A stretch of 64,000 bases of DNA from CAVTZP01 sp963739245 (GTDB taxonomy: Bacteria; Chloroflexota; Dehalococcoidia; Dehalococcoidales; BS750m-G39): assembly GCA_963739245.1 (NCBI GenBank), contig CAVTZP010000007.1, positions 204,183 through 268,182 of the forward strand, written 5' to 3'. The position numbers were made by a program, and so were the translations under genes. The notes below the pieces were generated by a model that saw nothing but the letters and a program-made list of their open reading frames with translations, was not told the origin of the DNA and made no database searches. Position 1 is the first letter of the stretch; each line of letters starts with the position of its first letter. This document shows, piece by piece, positions 18,299 to 26,723 of the stretch.

Positions 18299-19219
18299 TC
18301 AATTTCCTACCATGTGAAGCTTCGCGAAAAATTTAACGATATGCTCCGAATTAACAACAAATATTGACCTCTTGTGATATTCCTCAAGCTCCACAGGGCT
18401 AATTCCTTCTACATATTCATCTAAACGCTCGGGTGATATACTTCTGCTTGCACCATAATCCACTAATAGCCACTCCACTTTCTCAGGCTTTTGCCCACGA
18501 GGTCCAAAATCAATCTTATCCCGATTAATTCTACCGGATGCCAAGTCCACATCTTTCAAATCATACGTGGCAACATATAGAGGTGCGGTGGTTATAACCA
18601 CTGGGATGAACAACATAGAAAATTTTTGAGGCTCTTCTTCTGACTCTTTTCCTAGCTCTTTTTCTAATTGGAGCTCCAGCTCTTGCGCCACTCCCGAAAC
18701 ACCAATACAAGCTTGGATAAATGCATCCTCAATAGGGTTTGGAGAAGCGTATCTCTTGTTTCCTCTTTTGCCGATTTCTAACCACCAATTGTCTATCAAG
18801 TATGTTGCTACGTCATCAAATGGCAGTTTTAGCTGATCGTAATGAGCACAAGGCATTAAAATATCGACCGGCTGGGTTTGTTCAGCTCGTAATCTTATAA
18901 GAAGCGGCTGACTATATGTACCCAAAGGGTTGCCAAATAGCCAATACCCCCGAGTGGGGTCAACTCTTTTACACTCGACAACCGCATATATTTGATGGGA
19001 ACCACCTGACTCATCCCGTAAGATTATATCAACACGTGAATCTCTGTCTTTTATTGAAACTGGATACTCCGTCGTATGTACTCGCCATTCAGTTCTGTGA
19101 GCATTATGCTGAAGGACTTCGGCGCATTTCTCCTGAAATATGAAACCATGCTCAATGAGTCCATCAAATAATATCTGTTCCAAGTTTTCATCTGGATTAT
19201 TTGCGTCAGAATTGCTCAT
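18299..19219 (-). CDS. Orphan PD-(D/E)XK-fold protein (putative nuclease)
   Basis: A protein of 306 residues that I do not recognise as a named family. An N-terminal helical segment (1-40) is followed by a beta-rich core with the pattern of PD-(D/E)XK nucleases: Asp64 in SRVDIIL and Glu82-Cys-Lys84 in AVVECKRV. The C-terminal half has LFIPVVITTAPLYVATYDL and a likely docking region. Many such proteins are restriction-like or defence-associated; others are inactive sensors. It lies alone between nfnB and an MBL gene, is richer in AT than its neighbours, and has no methylase partner. GGGAGGTAAAG precedes the ATG. Confidence 0.6.
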   Translation of the reverse strand: MSNSDANNPDENLEQILFDGLIEHGFIFQEKCAEVLQHNAHRTEWRVHTTEYPVSIKDRDSRVDIILRDESGGSHQIYAVVECKRVDPTRGYWLFGNPLGTYSQPLLIRLRAEQTQPVDILMPCAHYDQLKLPFDDVATYLIDNWWLEIGKRGNKRYASPNPIEDAFIQACIGVSGVAQELELQLEKELGKESEEEPQKFSMLFIPVVITTAPLYVATYDLKDVDLASGRINRDKIDFGPRGQKPEKVEWLLVDYGASRSISPERLDEYVEGISPVELEEYHKRSIFVVNSEHIVKFFAKLHMVGN

Positions 19220-19236
19220 CTTTACCTCCCTCTTAT

Positions 19237-20634
19237 CTACCCCCTCAAAAACTTATCAATATCGGCGGCGGCGAGCTTGCCCGCCCCCATGGCAGAAATC
19301 ACCGTAGCCGCGCCGGTAACTATATCACCACCAGCCCAGACCTTATCTTTTTTTGTCTTACCGGTAGCCTCATCAGCCACCACCGTCCCCCGCTTGCTTG
19401 TCTCCAGACCCGGCGTGGTTGAGGCAACGAGGGGGTTGGGGGTGGTGCCTAAAGCCACTATCACCACATCAACGTCAAGAACAAACTCGCTCCCCTCTTT
19501 AACCACCGGCCGGCGCCGGCCACTCTCATCCGGCTCACCCAGCTCCATCTCATAGCACTCCATGCCCACCAGCCAGTTCTGCTCGTTGCCCAGAAACTTT
19601 TTGGGATTGGTCAAGAGCTTAAACTGGATGCCTTCTTCCTGGGCATTCTCCAACTCCTCGCGGCGGGCGGGCATCTCCGCCTCGGAACGACGATAAACAA
19701 TATAAACTACGTCGGCGCCAAGCCTGAGGGCGCACCGGGCTGAATCCATGGCCACATTGCCGCCGCCAATTACCGCTACCCTCTTGCCCAGCTTTACCGG
19801 CGTGTCATACTCGGGAAATCTATACGCCTTCATCAGATTGACCCGGGTCAAAAATTCATTCGCCGAATAGATGCCGTTGAGGTTCTCGCCGGGGATGTTC
19901 ATAAACATGGGCAGTCCCGCGCCGGTGCCGAGGAAAACAGCATGATAGCCATTACCGAGTACCTCGTCTATGGTAACGAGCTTGCCGACCACCGAGTCCA
20001 GTTCAATCTTCACCCCCAGAGAAGCGACATATTCAACCTCAGCCTGGACAATCTCTTTAGGCAGCCGGAACTGCGGGATGCCATACATCAGCACCCCGCC
20101 GGCGACATGCAATGCCTCAAAGATGGTGACGCCATGCCCCAGCTTAGCCAGGTCAGCCGCTGCCGTTAGTCCCGCCGGTCCCGAGCCGACCACCGCTACC
20201 TTTTTACCGCTAGGCGTTGGCTTGGGCGAGGGCGAGCTTGCCTTCGGCATATTAGCCCGCTCCCAGTCGGCGACAAACCGCTCCAGACGGCCGATGGCAA
20301 TCGGGGCTCCCTTCTTCGCCAGCGAGCAGGTAGACTCACACTGGGTCTCCTGGGGACAGACCCGCCCGCAGATGCCGGGCAGGGCATTCTTACTCTTTAG
20401 CATTCTCACTGCTTCAGGCATATCACCGTCGCGGAGAGCCTTGATAAAATCAGGAATATCCACCCCTACCGGGCAGCCCTCAACACAATTACGCTTGGGG
20501 CACTGAATACAGCGGCTCGCCTCCTCTTTAGCCTGCTCTAAACTGTAACCCAGAGCCACCTCATTGAAATTTTTACCCCGCACTTTAGGGTCTTGCCTGG
20601 GCATTTCCACTCGATTAAGATTTAGCTTTGCCAT
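19237..20634 (-). CDS. nfnB: NfnB/SudA-type NADP(H)-binding flavoprotein (GltA family)
   Basis: The large subunit of an NADH-dependent ferredoxin:NADP oxidoreductase or a related sulfide dehydrogenase. The N-terminus has two Cys-rich 4Fe-4S motifs (CIQCPKRNCVEGCP and CGRVCPQETQCESTC), then the FAD GxGxxG site VVGSGPAGL and the NADP site VIGGGNVAMD. The start is ATG at 20634, right at the upstream stop (TGATATG); this gives 465 residues, normal for the family. The homologous small glutamate synthase subunit is a possible alternative, but the NfnA-type gene beside it and the absence of a large synthase subunit favour NfnAB/SudAB. Confidence 0.85.
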   Translation of the reverse strand: MAKLNLNRVEMPRQDPKVRGKNFNEVALGYSLEQAKEEASRCIQCPKRNCVEGCPVGVDIPDFIKALRDGDMPEAVRMLKSKNALPGICGRVCPQETQCESTCSLAKKGAPIAIGRLERFVADWERANMPKASSPSPKPTPSGKKVAVVGSGPAGLTAAADLAKLGHGVTIFEALHVAGGVLMYGIPQFRLPKEIVQAEVEYVASLGVKIELDSVVGKLVTIDEVLGNGYHAVFLGTGAGLPMFMNIPGENLNGIYSANEFLTRVNLMKAYRFPEYDTPVKLGKRVAVIGGGNVAMDSARCALRLGADVVYIVYRRSEAEMPARREELENAQEEGIQFKLLTNPKKFLGNEQNWLVGMECYEMELGEPDESGRRRPVVKEGSEFVLDVDVVIVALGTTPNPLVASTTPGLETSKRGTVVADEATGKTKKDKVWAGGDIVTGAATVISAMGAGKLAAADIDKFLRG

Positions 20635-20635
20635 A

Positions 20636-21475
20636 TCATCGCACCTCAGAGTGAGCTTTCTGCCACTGCTCAAAAGAGCATTTCTCTTCACCAAGATAAA
20701 TACGCTGACGGGCAAGGAGCAAATCCCAGTCCACCTGATGCCCGTCAAAATCGGGGCCATCAACACAGGCAAACTTGGTCTCCCCGCCAACCCCGACCCG
20801 GCAGCAGCCGCACATTCCAGTGCCATCAACCATTATCGGGTTCAGGCTAACGATGGTCTTAACGCCAAAGGGCTGGGTGGTCTTGGCGCAGAACTTCATC
20901 ATAACCACCGGACCGATAGCAATGACCAGGTCAATCTTTTCACCGCCTTCAAGCAGCTCCTTCAGTGGCTCGGTTACCACCCCTTTTCGCCCGTAAGAGC
21001 CATCATCAGTAGTCACTATCAGCTGGTCGCTGACGCTGCGCAGCCTGTCCTCCCAGAAGAGCAGGTCTTTGCTCCGCGCCCCCAGGATTGAGATAATCTT
21101 ATTGCCGGCCTGTTTCAATGCCCGGGCGATAGGGGCGATGGGGGCGGCGCCAACCCCTCCTGCCACGCAAACTACAGTGCCAAATTTCTCAATATGGGCC
21201 GGCAGACCAAGCGGGCCGACAAAATCAGCGATAGAGTCACCAGCCTTCAGCAGGGCTAGCCTCGCTGTTGTTGTCCCCACCTCCATAAAGACGATGGTGA
21301 GGCTACCCTCATCCCGGTCCCAGTCAGCGATGGTCAGGGGAATACGCTCGCCCTTTTCGTCAATCCTGACCACGACAAACTGCCCGGGCTGAGCCTTCTT
21401 TGCTACCGCCGGCGCCGCAACCTTGAAAAGATGGATATTCGGCACCAGGTCCTCTCTCAACAATATCTTATACAA
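20636..21475 (-). CDS. nfnA: NfnA/SudB-type FAD/NAD-binding, 2Fe-2S flavoprotein
   Basis: Small subunit partner of the downstream flavoprotein. It has an FAD domain (residues 1-95, with RIPLTIADWD), an NAD-binding domain (VAGGVGAAPIAP near residue 110), and a C-terminal 2Fe-2S site GMCGCCRVGVGG...FACVDGPDFDG. It has 279 residues. In characterised NfnAB the pair bifurcates electrons between ferredoxin, NAD and NADP; whether this pair bifurcates is inference. A long leader with a terminator-like hairpin precedes it. Confidence 0.88.
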   Translation of the reverse strand: MYKILLREDLVPNIHLFKVAAPAVAKKAQPGQFVVVRIDEKGERIPLTIADWDRDEGSLTIVFMEVGTTTARLALLKAGDSIADFVGPLGLPAHIEKFGTVVCVAGGVGAAPIAPIARALKQAGNKIISILGARSKDLLFWEDRLRSVSDQLIVTTDDGSYGRKGVVTEPLKELLEGGEKIDLVIAIGPVVMMKFCAKTTQPFGVKTIVSLNPIMVDGTGMCGCCRVGVGGETKFACVDGPDFDGHQVDWDLLLARQRIYLGEEKCSFEQWQKAHSEVR

Positions 21476-21516
21476 CTACTCTCACCCCCAATCTAAAATC
21501 ATCCGTTAGGCACGCT

Positions 21517-21556
21517 AAAAAGGGCTACTCCGGAATTACCCTCTCCGGAGATAGCC
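21517..21556 (-). terminator. Terminator-like hairpin in the nfnA leader (possible attenuator)
   Basis: On the minus strand GGGCTA-CTCCGGA pairs with TCCGGAG-TAGCCC and is followed by TTTTT, the shape of an intrinsic terminator. It lies 42 bp before the nfnA start and downstream of a candidate promoter, so it would act inside the leader. A 20-codon open frame (start 21587, stop 21525) ends inside the hairpin. Confidence 0.6.
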
Positions 21557-21608
21557 CAGTCCCTCTTAATCTACAGAGGTTGCCCATGTATGTTCAATCC
21601 ATCGAAAT

Positions 21609-21637
21609 AGAATATCACCAAATGTTATATAATTCAA
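21609..21637 (-). promoter_or_regulatory. Putative promoter of nfnAB
   Basis: TTGAAT (21632-21637) and TATTCT (21609-21614) on the minus strand are 17 bp apart. Transcription from here would cross the 20-codon frame and terminator-like hairpin before nfnA. Confidence 0.45.
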
Positions 21638-21744
21638 GTCACTTTAGCCCAAAAACCCATTGCCTAATCATCATTAAAGGTATATGATAATAAGCACCGC
21701 GACTCGAAGAGTCATTCAGCCGAAGGACTAAAAGAGGTGTAATA

Positions 21745-22023
21745 ATGGTCACCGAACTGGTTCACGTTGGGTTTAATAATTTCGTAGCAATAAATAGAGT
21801 TATTGCTATCGCTTCACCAAATTCAGCACCGACGAAACGCACCGTCCAGGAAGGGAAAACCAAGGGATTACTCATTGATATGACCAACGGCAGAAAGACC
21901 AAGGCAGTTATCATTACCGATGACGGGCATATTATTCAGGCCGCCCTTGCCCCGGAAACGATTGCTGGCAGACTACAAGCCAGTCGAGGCTCAGTGCAAA
22001 GTGAGGAAAAAGACGAACCATAA
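21745..22023 (+). CDS. RemA/DUF370 family protein
   Basis: A small DNA-binding regulator family known from Bacillus RemA. The 92 residues match in HVGFNNFVAINRVIAIASPNSAP at the N-terminus and GRKTKAVIITDDGHI in the middle. As in many genomes it lies immediately upstream of gmk. GAGGTGT precedes the ATG. The acidic tail (SEEKDE) is encoded where gmk already begins. Confidence 0.88.
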   Translation: MVTELVHVGFNNFVAINRVIAIASPNSAPTKRTVQEGKTKGLLIDMTNGRKTKAVIITDDGHIIQAALAPETIAGRLQASRGSVQSEEKDEP

Positions 22024-22639
22024 AGGTGACCCGCCGTTTAACCTTCAGCCAAAGCCATTACTTATCGTTCTCTCCGGTCCCTCGGGAGCAGGGAAGGATG
22101 CCATTTTAAGCCGGATGAAAAAAACAGGCTACCCTATTGAGTTTATTACCACTGTAACCACACGCCCCCGGCGAGCTAAGGAAAAAAATAATGTTGACTA
22201 CCACTTTGTCTCCGAAGAAAGTTTCCAGCAGATGCTCAAAAATAACAAGCTACTGGAGTGGGCAAAGGTCTACGGCAACTGGTACGGCGTGCCCAAGCAG
22301 CCGGTGAAGAGAGCGCTGGATAAGGGACGAGATATAATAGTAAGGATTGATACTCAAGGGGCAGCCACGATAAAGAAAATCATACCTCAGGCGGTATTTA
22401 TCTTTGTTGTGCCCCTATCAATAGAAGAACTTGCCACTAGGCTCAAGCAGCGCCATACCGAGTCACCCTTTGACCTTGCCCTGCGGCTAAAAACTGCCGA
22501 GGAAGAAATGAAAAAGTTACCCCTGTTTGACTACGTAGTAGTTAATAGACAGGATAAAATTGACCTGGCGGTATCAGCCATTGAGGCGGTTATTACCGCC
22601 GAAAAGCACCGGGTAAAGCCCAGGGAAATCAGGTTATAA
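22001..22639 (+). CDS. gmk: Guanylate kinase
   Basis: Phosphorylates GMP to GDP. The P-loop SGPSGAGKDAI is near residue 25, followed by the GMP-binding VTTRPRR...VDYHFVS segment. GTG at 22001 is proposed as the start, overlapping the DUF370 gene by 23 bp and giving 212 residues; the only in-frame ATG, at 21920, lies deep inside the upstream gene. The 3' end overlaps the convergent phosphate permease gene by 11 bp. The P-loop Asp (GKDAI) replaces the more usual Ser/Thr after the Lys, which is a mild oddity. Confidence 0.92.
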   Translation: MRKKTNHKGDPPFNLQPKPLLIVLSGPSGAGKDAILSRMKKTGYPIEFITTVTTRPRRAKEKNNVDYHFVSEESFQQMLKNNKLLEWAKVYGNWYGVPKQPVKRALDKGRDIIVRIDTQGAATIKKIIPQAVFIFVVPLSIEELATRLKQRHTESPFDLALRLKTAEEEMKKLPLFDYVVVNRQDKIDLAVSAIEAVITAEKHRVKPREIRL

Positions 22640-23624
22640 ACCTCAGTAGCCAGGTAAACAAATAGCCCAGCACGAAACAGACGGGGAAGGTTATTACCCA
22701 GGTCATAACAATGTTGCCAGCCATCCCCCAGCGTACTGCCGAAAATCGCCGGGTAGCACCCACCCCCATGATAGATGCGCCAATGCAATGGGTGGTGCTC
22801 AGAGGTATACCGAAAGCGGAAGCGAGCAAAATGGCAATTGAGCCTGAACTCTCAGCGGCAAAGCCGTTTACTGGCTCCAGCTTGGTAATTTTGAAACCCA
22901 TAGTTCGGATTATGCGCCACCCACCAAAAGCTGTCCCAATCCCCATCACCGTACCACAAAGTAGCATTACCCACACTGGAATGGTAAACTGCTTCATTAC
23001 CCCTCCCATCACCAGGGCTAGGGCAAAGACCCCCATGAACTTCTGACCATCGTTGCTACCATGGCTGAACGCCATAAAAGCCGCCGAGAGTATCTGAAGC
23101 CGGCTGAAGATTCTACGGATAAATGACGGCCTAACACGCCGCAATATCCAATATAGGCTAGTCATTACTATCGCACCCAGAAAAAAGCCGAGAAAGGTAG
23201 AAATACCAAGACCAATAAGCACCTTCTGCCAGCCTGCCCAGAGTAAAACCGAGGGACCAGCCGCGGCAAGTCCGGCTCCGGTAAGCCCAGCAATAAGCTC
23301 ATGGCTCTCACTGGTGGGTATTCCGTAGAACCAGGCGGCTGTGCTCCAAACCACAACAGTAAGCGTAGCGGCAATCACTACAGGGAGTCCGATAACCTCT
23401 GGCCTCACAATGCCCTGGCCCAAAGTCGCTGCTACCGCCGTGCCTGTTACCAGAGCACCCACGATATTAAGAACAGCAGCCATAATCACGGCTTGAGATG
23501 GGGAAAGAACACGAGTGGAAACTACAGTAGCGATGGCATTAGGGGCGTCTGTCCAGCCATTGACAAACTCGGCCGCCAGAACTAATAGTAAAGCGACTAC
23601 CAGCAGGATAATGCCATCAGGCAT
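22629..23624 (-). CDS. PiT-family inorganic phosphate permease
   Basis: An integral membrane phosphate/cation symporter of 331 residues with about ten hydrophobic helices. The PiT repeats are seen twice: NGWTDAPNAIATVVSTR at the N-terminus and FSHGSNDGQKFMG in the second half. It is transcribed with the upstream DUF47 gene, whose stop it overlaps by 8 bp, a standard pit/DUF47 pair. Confidence 0.93.
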   Translation of the reverse strand: MPDGIILLVVALLLVLAAEFVNGWTDAPNAIATVVSTRVLSPSQAVIMAAVLNIVGALVTGTAVAATLGQGIVRPEVIGLPVVIAATLTVVVWSTAAWFYGIPTSESHELIAGLTGAGLAAAGPSVLLWAGWQKVLIGLGISTFLGFFLGAIVMTSLYWILRRVRPSFIRRIFSRLQILSAAFMAFSHGSNDGQKFMGVFALALVMGGVMKQFTIPVWVMLLCGTVMGIGTAFGGWRIIRTMGFKITKLEPVNGFAAESSGSIAILLASAFGIPLSTTHCIGASIMGVGATRRFSAVRWGMAGNIVMTWVITFPVCFVLGYLFTWLLRFIT

Positions 23625-24243
23625 TCTTGATGGCTACCCCTTCTAGGACATTAGCCACATCCTCACACCTATCAGTGGCACTCTCCATGTGCTCGTAAAT
23701 CTCGCGCCACTTAATAATATGAGCAATGTCTGTGGAATCACTAAAAAGCTCAGCCAGCGCTGAGCGGTATACCCGGTCAGCCATATTCTCCACCCGGTTA
23801 AGCTCCACGCATCGTTTGAGAATCTGCTTTAACTCACTACGATGTCGTAACTGGGGCATCGCCTTTGCTATCTCAGTTGCCCCCACCACTATTATACCGG
23901 CAAGCTCCTTAACTCTCCGACCTGGGGGGTCTACCTTGTAGAGAAGCATGGCATCGCTGGCAGCATGGATAAAATCGATGACATCATCCAGAGTATGAGC
24001 CAACTGGGCTATGTCCTCTCGGTCAAAAGGGGTGATAAAGGTGCGGTGTAATTGCGCCATAATTTTATGAGTGATTGTATCCCCCTCGTGCTCAAGTTCG
24101 GTTATCTCGTTTACCTTCTGCTCAACATCCTGCCAGTTATCAACCAGCTCCTTCAGGCTCTTGGCTGCCTTCACCATATTGCGGGCGCTCTCCTCAAAAA
24201 GGGGGAAGAAAACCTCCTCCCGGGGCATAAAAGGGAACCTCAC
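23617..24243 (-). CDS. DUF47/PhoU-like regulator of the phosphate permease
   Basis: An all-helical PhoU-related protein of 208 residues that typically accompanies PiT permeases and is thought to adjust transport. It shows EHEGDTITHKI near residue 50, FDREDIAQLAHTLDDVID and the C-terminal ATDRCEDVANVLEGV. The GTG start follows a GGCGGAGG ribosome site. A TTGACA/TAAACT promoter lies just upstream. Confidence 0.9.
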   Translation of the reverse strand: MRFPFMPREEVFFPLFEESARNMVKAAKSLKELVDNWQDVEQKVNEITELEHEGDTITHKIMAQLHRTFITPFDREDIAQLAHTLDDVIDFIHAASDAMLLYKVDPPGRRVKELAGIIVVGATEIAKAMPQLRHRSELKQILKRCVELNRVENMADRVYRSALAELFSDSTDIAHIIKWREIYEHMESATDRCEDVANVLEGVAIKNA

Positions 24244-24263
24244 GCTCTAATCCTCCGCCAGTG

Positions 24264-24292
24264 AGTTTAGTTGAGAGTTAGACGGTTGTCAA
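24264..24292 (-). promoter_or_regulatory. Putative promoter of DUF47-pit
   Basis: Minus-strand TTGACA (24287-24292), 17 bp, TAAACT (24264-24269). Confidence 0.6.
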
Positions 24293-24302
24293 GCAGAAAT
24301 TA

Positions 24303-24331
24303 TTGACAGCCAGCACCAAGAAGCATAAAAT
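24303..24331 (+). promoter_or_regulatory. Putative promoter of the APC permease gene
   Basis: A perfect TTGACA (24303-24308), 17 bp, TAAAAT (24326-24331). The ATG is only 9 bp beyond the -10 box, leaving no room for a ribosome site, so a leaderless transcript is likely. Confidence 0.65.
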
Positions 24332-24340
24332 TCGGCAAAT

Positions 24341-25819
24341 ATGGAAAGTAGCTGGCAACCCAAACCCGGGGATAAGATTTTTCGCCCCCGCCGAATTAAG
24401 CTGCCTCACCTAAGACGGGTGCTGGGCGTCCCCGCCCTATTCAGCATCGGCTATGGGGATGTCGGCGGCTCCATTTACTATGGCTTGGGGCTTGTCGCCC
24501 TGGTAGCCTTAGGGGCTACCCCCATTGTGCTGATGATAGCTGGCATTATTTACGTCTTTAACGCCCTCACCTATGCTGAGGGTTCAGCTATGATACCTGA
24601 GGGAGGAGGCTCAGCTAGCTACGCCCGACATGGCTTTAACGACCTGGTTGGTTTCATCTCTGGCTGGGTACTTATGCTTAGCTATATTGTTACCATGTGC
24701 ATTTCGGCTTATACTATTCCCCCCTATCTGAGCTATTTCTGGCCGGTGCTGAATGAGCCAGTATTTGGCACGGCAACATCCATGGGAATCATTCTTCTCC
24801 TCATGCTGATAAATGTTCTGGGCATAAGAGAATCATCAAGGCTGAACATATTCTTCATCGGCATCGACATAGCTACCCAAATTACACTGGTAATCTTAGG
24901 TATCACACTGATACTGGCAGTAAACCCGGGAGTCTTATTTCAACACATGTTTGGTCACGGCAACTGGCCTTCTATGCAAAGCCTGGTCTTTGGCATTGCC
25001 CTGGCCGCCCTGTGTTTTACCGGCGTAGAATCGGTATCCCAGCATGGTGAAGAGACACGCCACCCCGAAAAAAAGATGCCCCAGGCATATATCCTTATGA
25101 TAGTGGCGGTTCTGGTTCTTTTTGCCGGCATTTCAATAGTTGCCCTGTCAGCCATGACCCCTCAAATTCTCGGTGACCCGGTAAACGGCTGGGCAAGAGA
25201 CCCGATAGCCGGCATAGCGGCTAACCTGCCTTCAAACGTCTTGCAGGATATATTCGCCCCACTGGTCGCTATACTGGCGGCAACTATCATGCTTGTTTCC
25301 ACCAATGCCGGGCTACTTGGTATCTCCCGTCTTTCCTATAACCTGTCTTCACACCACCAGCTACCGGTAACCTTAAGTCGAATCCATCCCCGCTTCCGAA
25401 CACCCTATATCGCCATTATCCTCTTTTGCCTAATCTCCGTTCTGGTGTTAATTCCCGGCTTCTTCTCCACCAGCTTTTTTGCTGATTTAGGAGCATTATA
25501 TGTCTTTGGCTCCTTGCTCTGCTTCGCCCTAGCTCATGCTGCGATTCTGGCGCTGCGGATAAAAAAACCCGACTTGCCACGCCCCTTCAAGCTGGGCGGG
25601 AATATCAGGATTAAAGGAGGTGACCTGCCAATTACCAGCATCCTCGGCCTAATTACCACCTCGGTAATATGGCTCATCGTGATAATTACCCAGCCCTATA
25701 GCCGCTGGTTGGGAATGGGCTGGATGGTGGTCGGCTTAATTATTTACTCCGTCTACCGGTGGAAAGCACATCTGCCACTAACCCATATACCCAAAAAGCC
25801 CGGGGAAAAGATATTGTAG
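24341..25819 (+). CDS. APC-superfamily permease (KimA-like candidate)
   Basis: A transporter of 492 residues with about twelve hydrophobic helices. The unwound first helix reads SIGYGDVGGSIYYGLG, and GVESVSQHGEETRHPEKKMP marks the conserved loop after helix six. Amino acids are the default substrate. However, the next three genes are a universal stress protein and two TrkA-N proteins, which usually accompany potassium or cation transport, and KimA-type APC proteins carry K+. A potassium role is therefore plausible but inferred. The downstream gap to uspA is 57 bp. Confidence 0.8.
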   Translation: MESSWQPKPGDKIFRPRRIKLPHLRRVLGVPALFSIGYGDVGGSIYYGLGLVALVALGATPIVLMIAGIIYVFNALTYAEGSAMIPEGGGSASYARHGFNDLVGFISGWVLMLSYIVTMCISAYTIPPYLSYFWPVLNEPVFGTATSMGIILLLMLINVLGIRESSRLNIFFIGIDIATQITLVILGITLILAVNPGVLFQHMFGHGNWPSMQSLVFGIALAALCFTGVESVSQHGEETRHPEKKMPQAYILMIVAVLVLFAGISIVALSAMTPQILGDPVNGWARDPIAGIAANLPSNVLQDIFAPLVAILAATIMLVSTNAGLLGISRLSYNLSSHHQLPVTLSRIHPRFRTPYIAIILFCLISVLVLIPGFFSTSFFADLGALYVFGSLLCFALAHAAILALRIKKPDLPRPFKLGGNIRIKGGDLPITSILGLITTSVIWLIVIITQPYSRWLGMGWMVVGLIIYSVYRWKAHLPLTHIPKKPGEKIL

Positions 25820-25876
25820 AGTTCTCATGGGAAGATTATAATACCAGTTGCCCGCCAGTAAGCGGGAAGAGGAGCC

Positions 25877-26302
25877 ATGGAGTTTCACAAGATCCTGGTG
25901 CCGGTAATCGGCACCAAAGCCGACGAAGAGGCAATCAAGTTAGCCTGCCGGCTGGCCAAGAAGGATAAGGCTAAAATATGGGTGGTTTACGTTATTACCA
26001 TAAAACGCTCCCTGCCACTGGAAGCTGAGATTGAATCAGAAACTAAAAAGGCTGAAGAGATACTAGACCATGCCGAGAGGGTGGCAGAAGAAGAAGACTA
26101 CGAGGCAGAGACCGACGTGATTCAAGCTCGCGAGGCAGGTCTGGCTATTGTTGATGAGGCTGCAGAACGGGGGGTTGACCTAATCATGCTGGGTGTTCCC
26201 TATAAGCGGCGCTTCGGGCAGTTTAGCCTGGGCACAGTTGTGCCCTATGTGCTAACAAACGCCCCTTGCCGTGTTATACTATATCGTGAACGCACTACCT
26301 AG
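25877..26302 (+). CDS. UspA-family universal stress protein
   Basis: A single UspA domain of 141 residues starting KILVPVIGTKADEEAIKLAC and ending in a degenerate ATP site, GxxxxG-like FGQFSLGTVVPYVLTNAPC. GAAGAGGAG precedes the ATG. It lies between an APC permease and two TrkA-N genes, suggesting nucleotide-linked control of transport. Confidence 0.88.
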   Translation: MEFHKILVPVIGTKADEEAIKLACRLAKKDKAKIWVVYVITIKRSLPLEAEIESETKKAEEILDHAERVAEEEDYEAETDVIQAREAGLAIVDEAAERGVDLIMLGVPYKRRFGQFSLGTVVPYVLTNAPCRVILYRERTT

Positions 26303-26315
26303 GTAGAGTTTGCTT

Positions 26316-26720
26316 ATGAAAGTAGTAATTATGGGCTGTGGGAGGGTGGGAGCTCGACTCGCTGGACTTTTAGATATCGAGGGACATAGTGTTACCATCC
26401 TAGATATTGATGCTTATAGCTTCCGCAGGCTACCCCCTGATTTTGCCGGCACGGCACTGGTGGGTGATGGCATTGATGAGGAAGCACTTAAGAAGGCAGG
26501 CATAGAGGAAGCCGATGTCTTTGTGGCTGTAACCCAGGGAGATAATCGCAATATCATGGCAACTCAAATTGCCAAGCATATCTTCAATGTACCCAAGGTA
26601 ATCTGCCGCATCTATGACCCCCTGCGCCGGGAGCTATTCAACTCTCTGGGGATAGAAGCCCTCAGCCCGACCACAACATTTGCCCAGATGCTAAAGGATA
26701 GGATAGAGGGAGTAAGTTAA
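26316..26720 (+). CDS. TrkA-N (RCK) domain protein, NAD-binding, short form
   Basis: A regulator of K+ channels or transporters with only the Rossmann domain: MGCGRVGARLAG at the N-terminus, a distal acidic residue in LDIDAY, and AVTQGDNRNIMATQIAK. It has 134 residues from the ATG at 26316; it lacks the TrkA-C domain, which the next gene supplies. The stop is 3 bp before that gene. Confidence 0.85.
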   Translation: MKVVIMGCGRVGARLAGLLDIEGHSVTILDIDAYSFRRLPPDFAGTALVGDGIDEEALKKAGIEEADVFVAVTQGDNRNIMATQIAKHIFNVPKVICRIYDPLRRELFNSLGIEALSPTTTFAQMLKDRIEGVS

Positions 26721-26723
26721 ACC

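Noticed and set aside
20635..20829. Longer N-terminus of nfnB
   Set aside because: It would lie wholly inside nfnA; the ATG at 20634 sits at the nfnA stop and gives the usual family start.
21517..21740. T-box or known riboswitch ahead of nfnA
   Set aside because: No AGGGTGGNACCGCG-type T-box core and no recognised ligand-binding core; only a terminator-like hairpin is supported.
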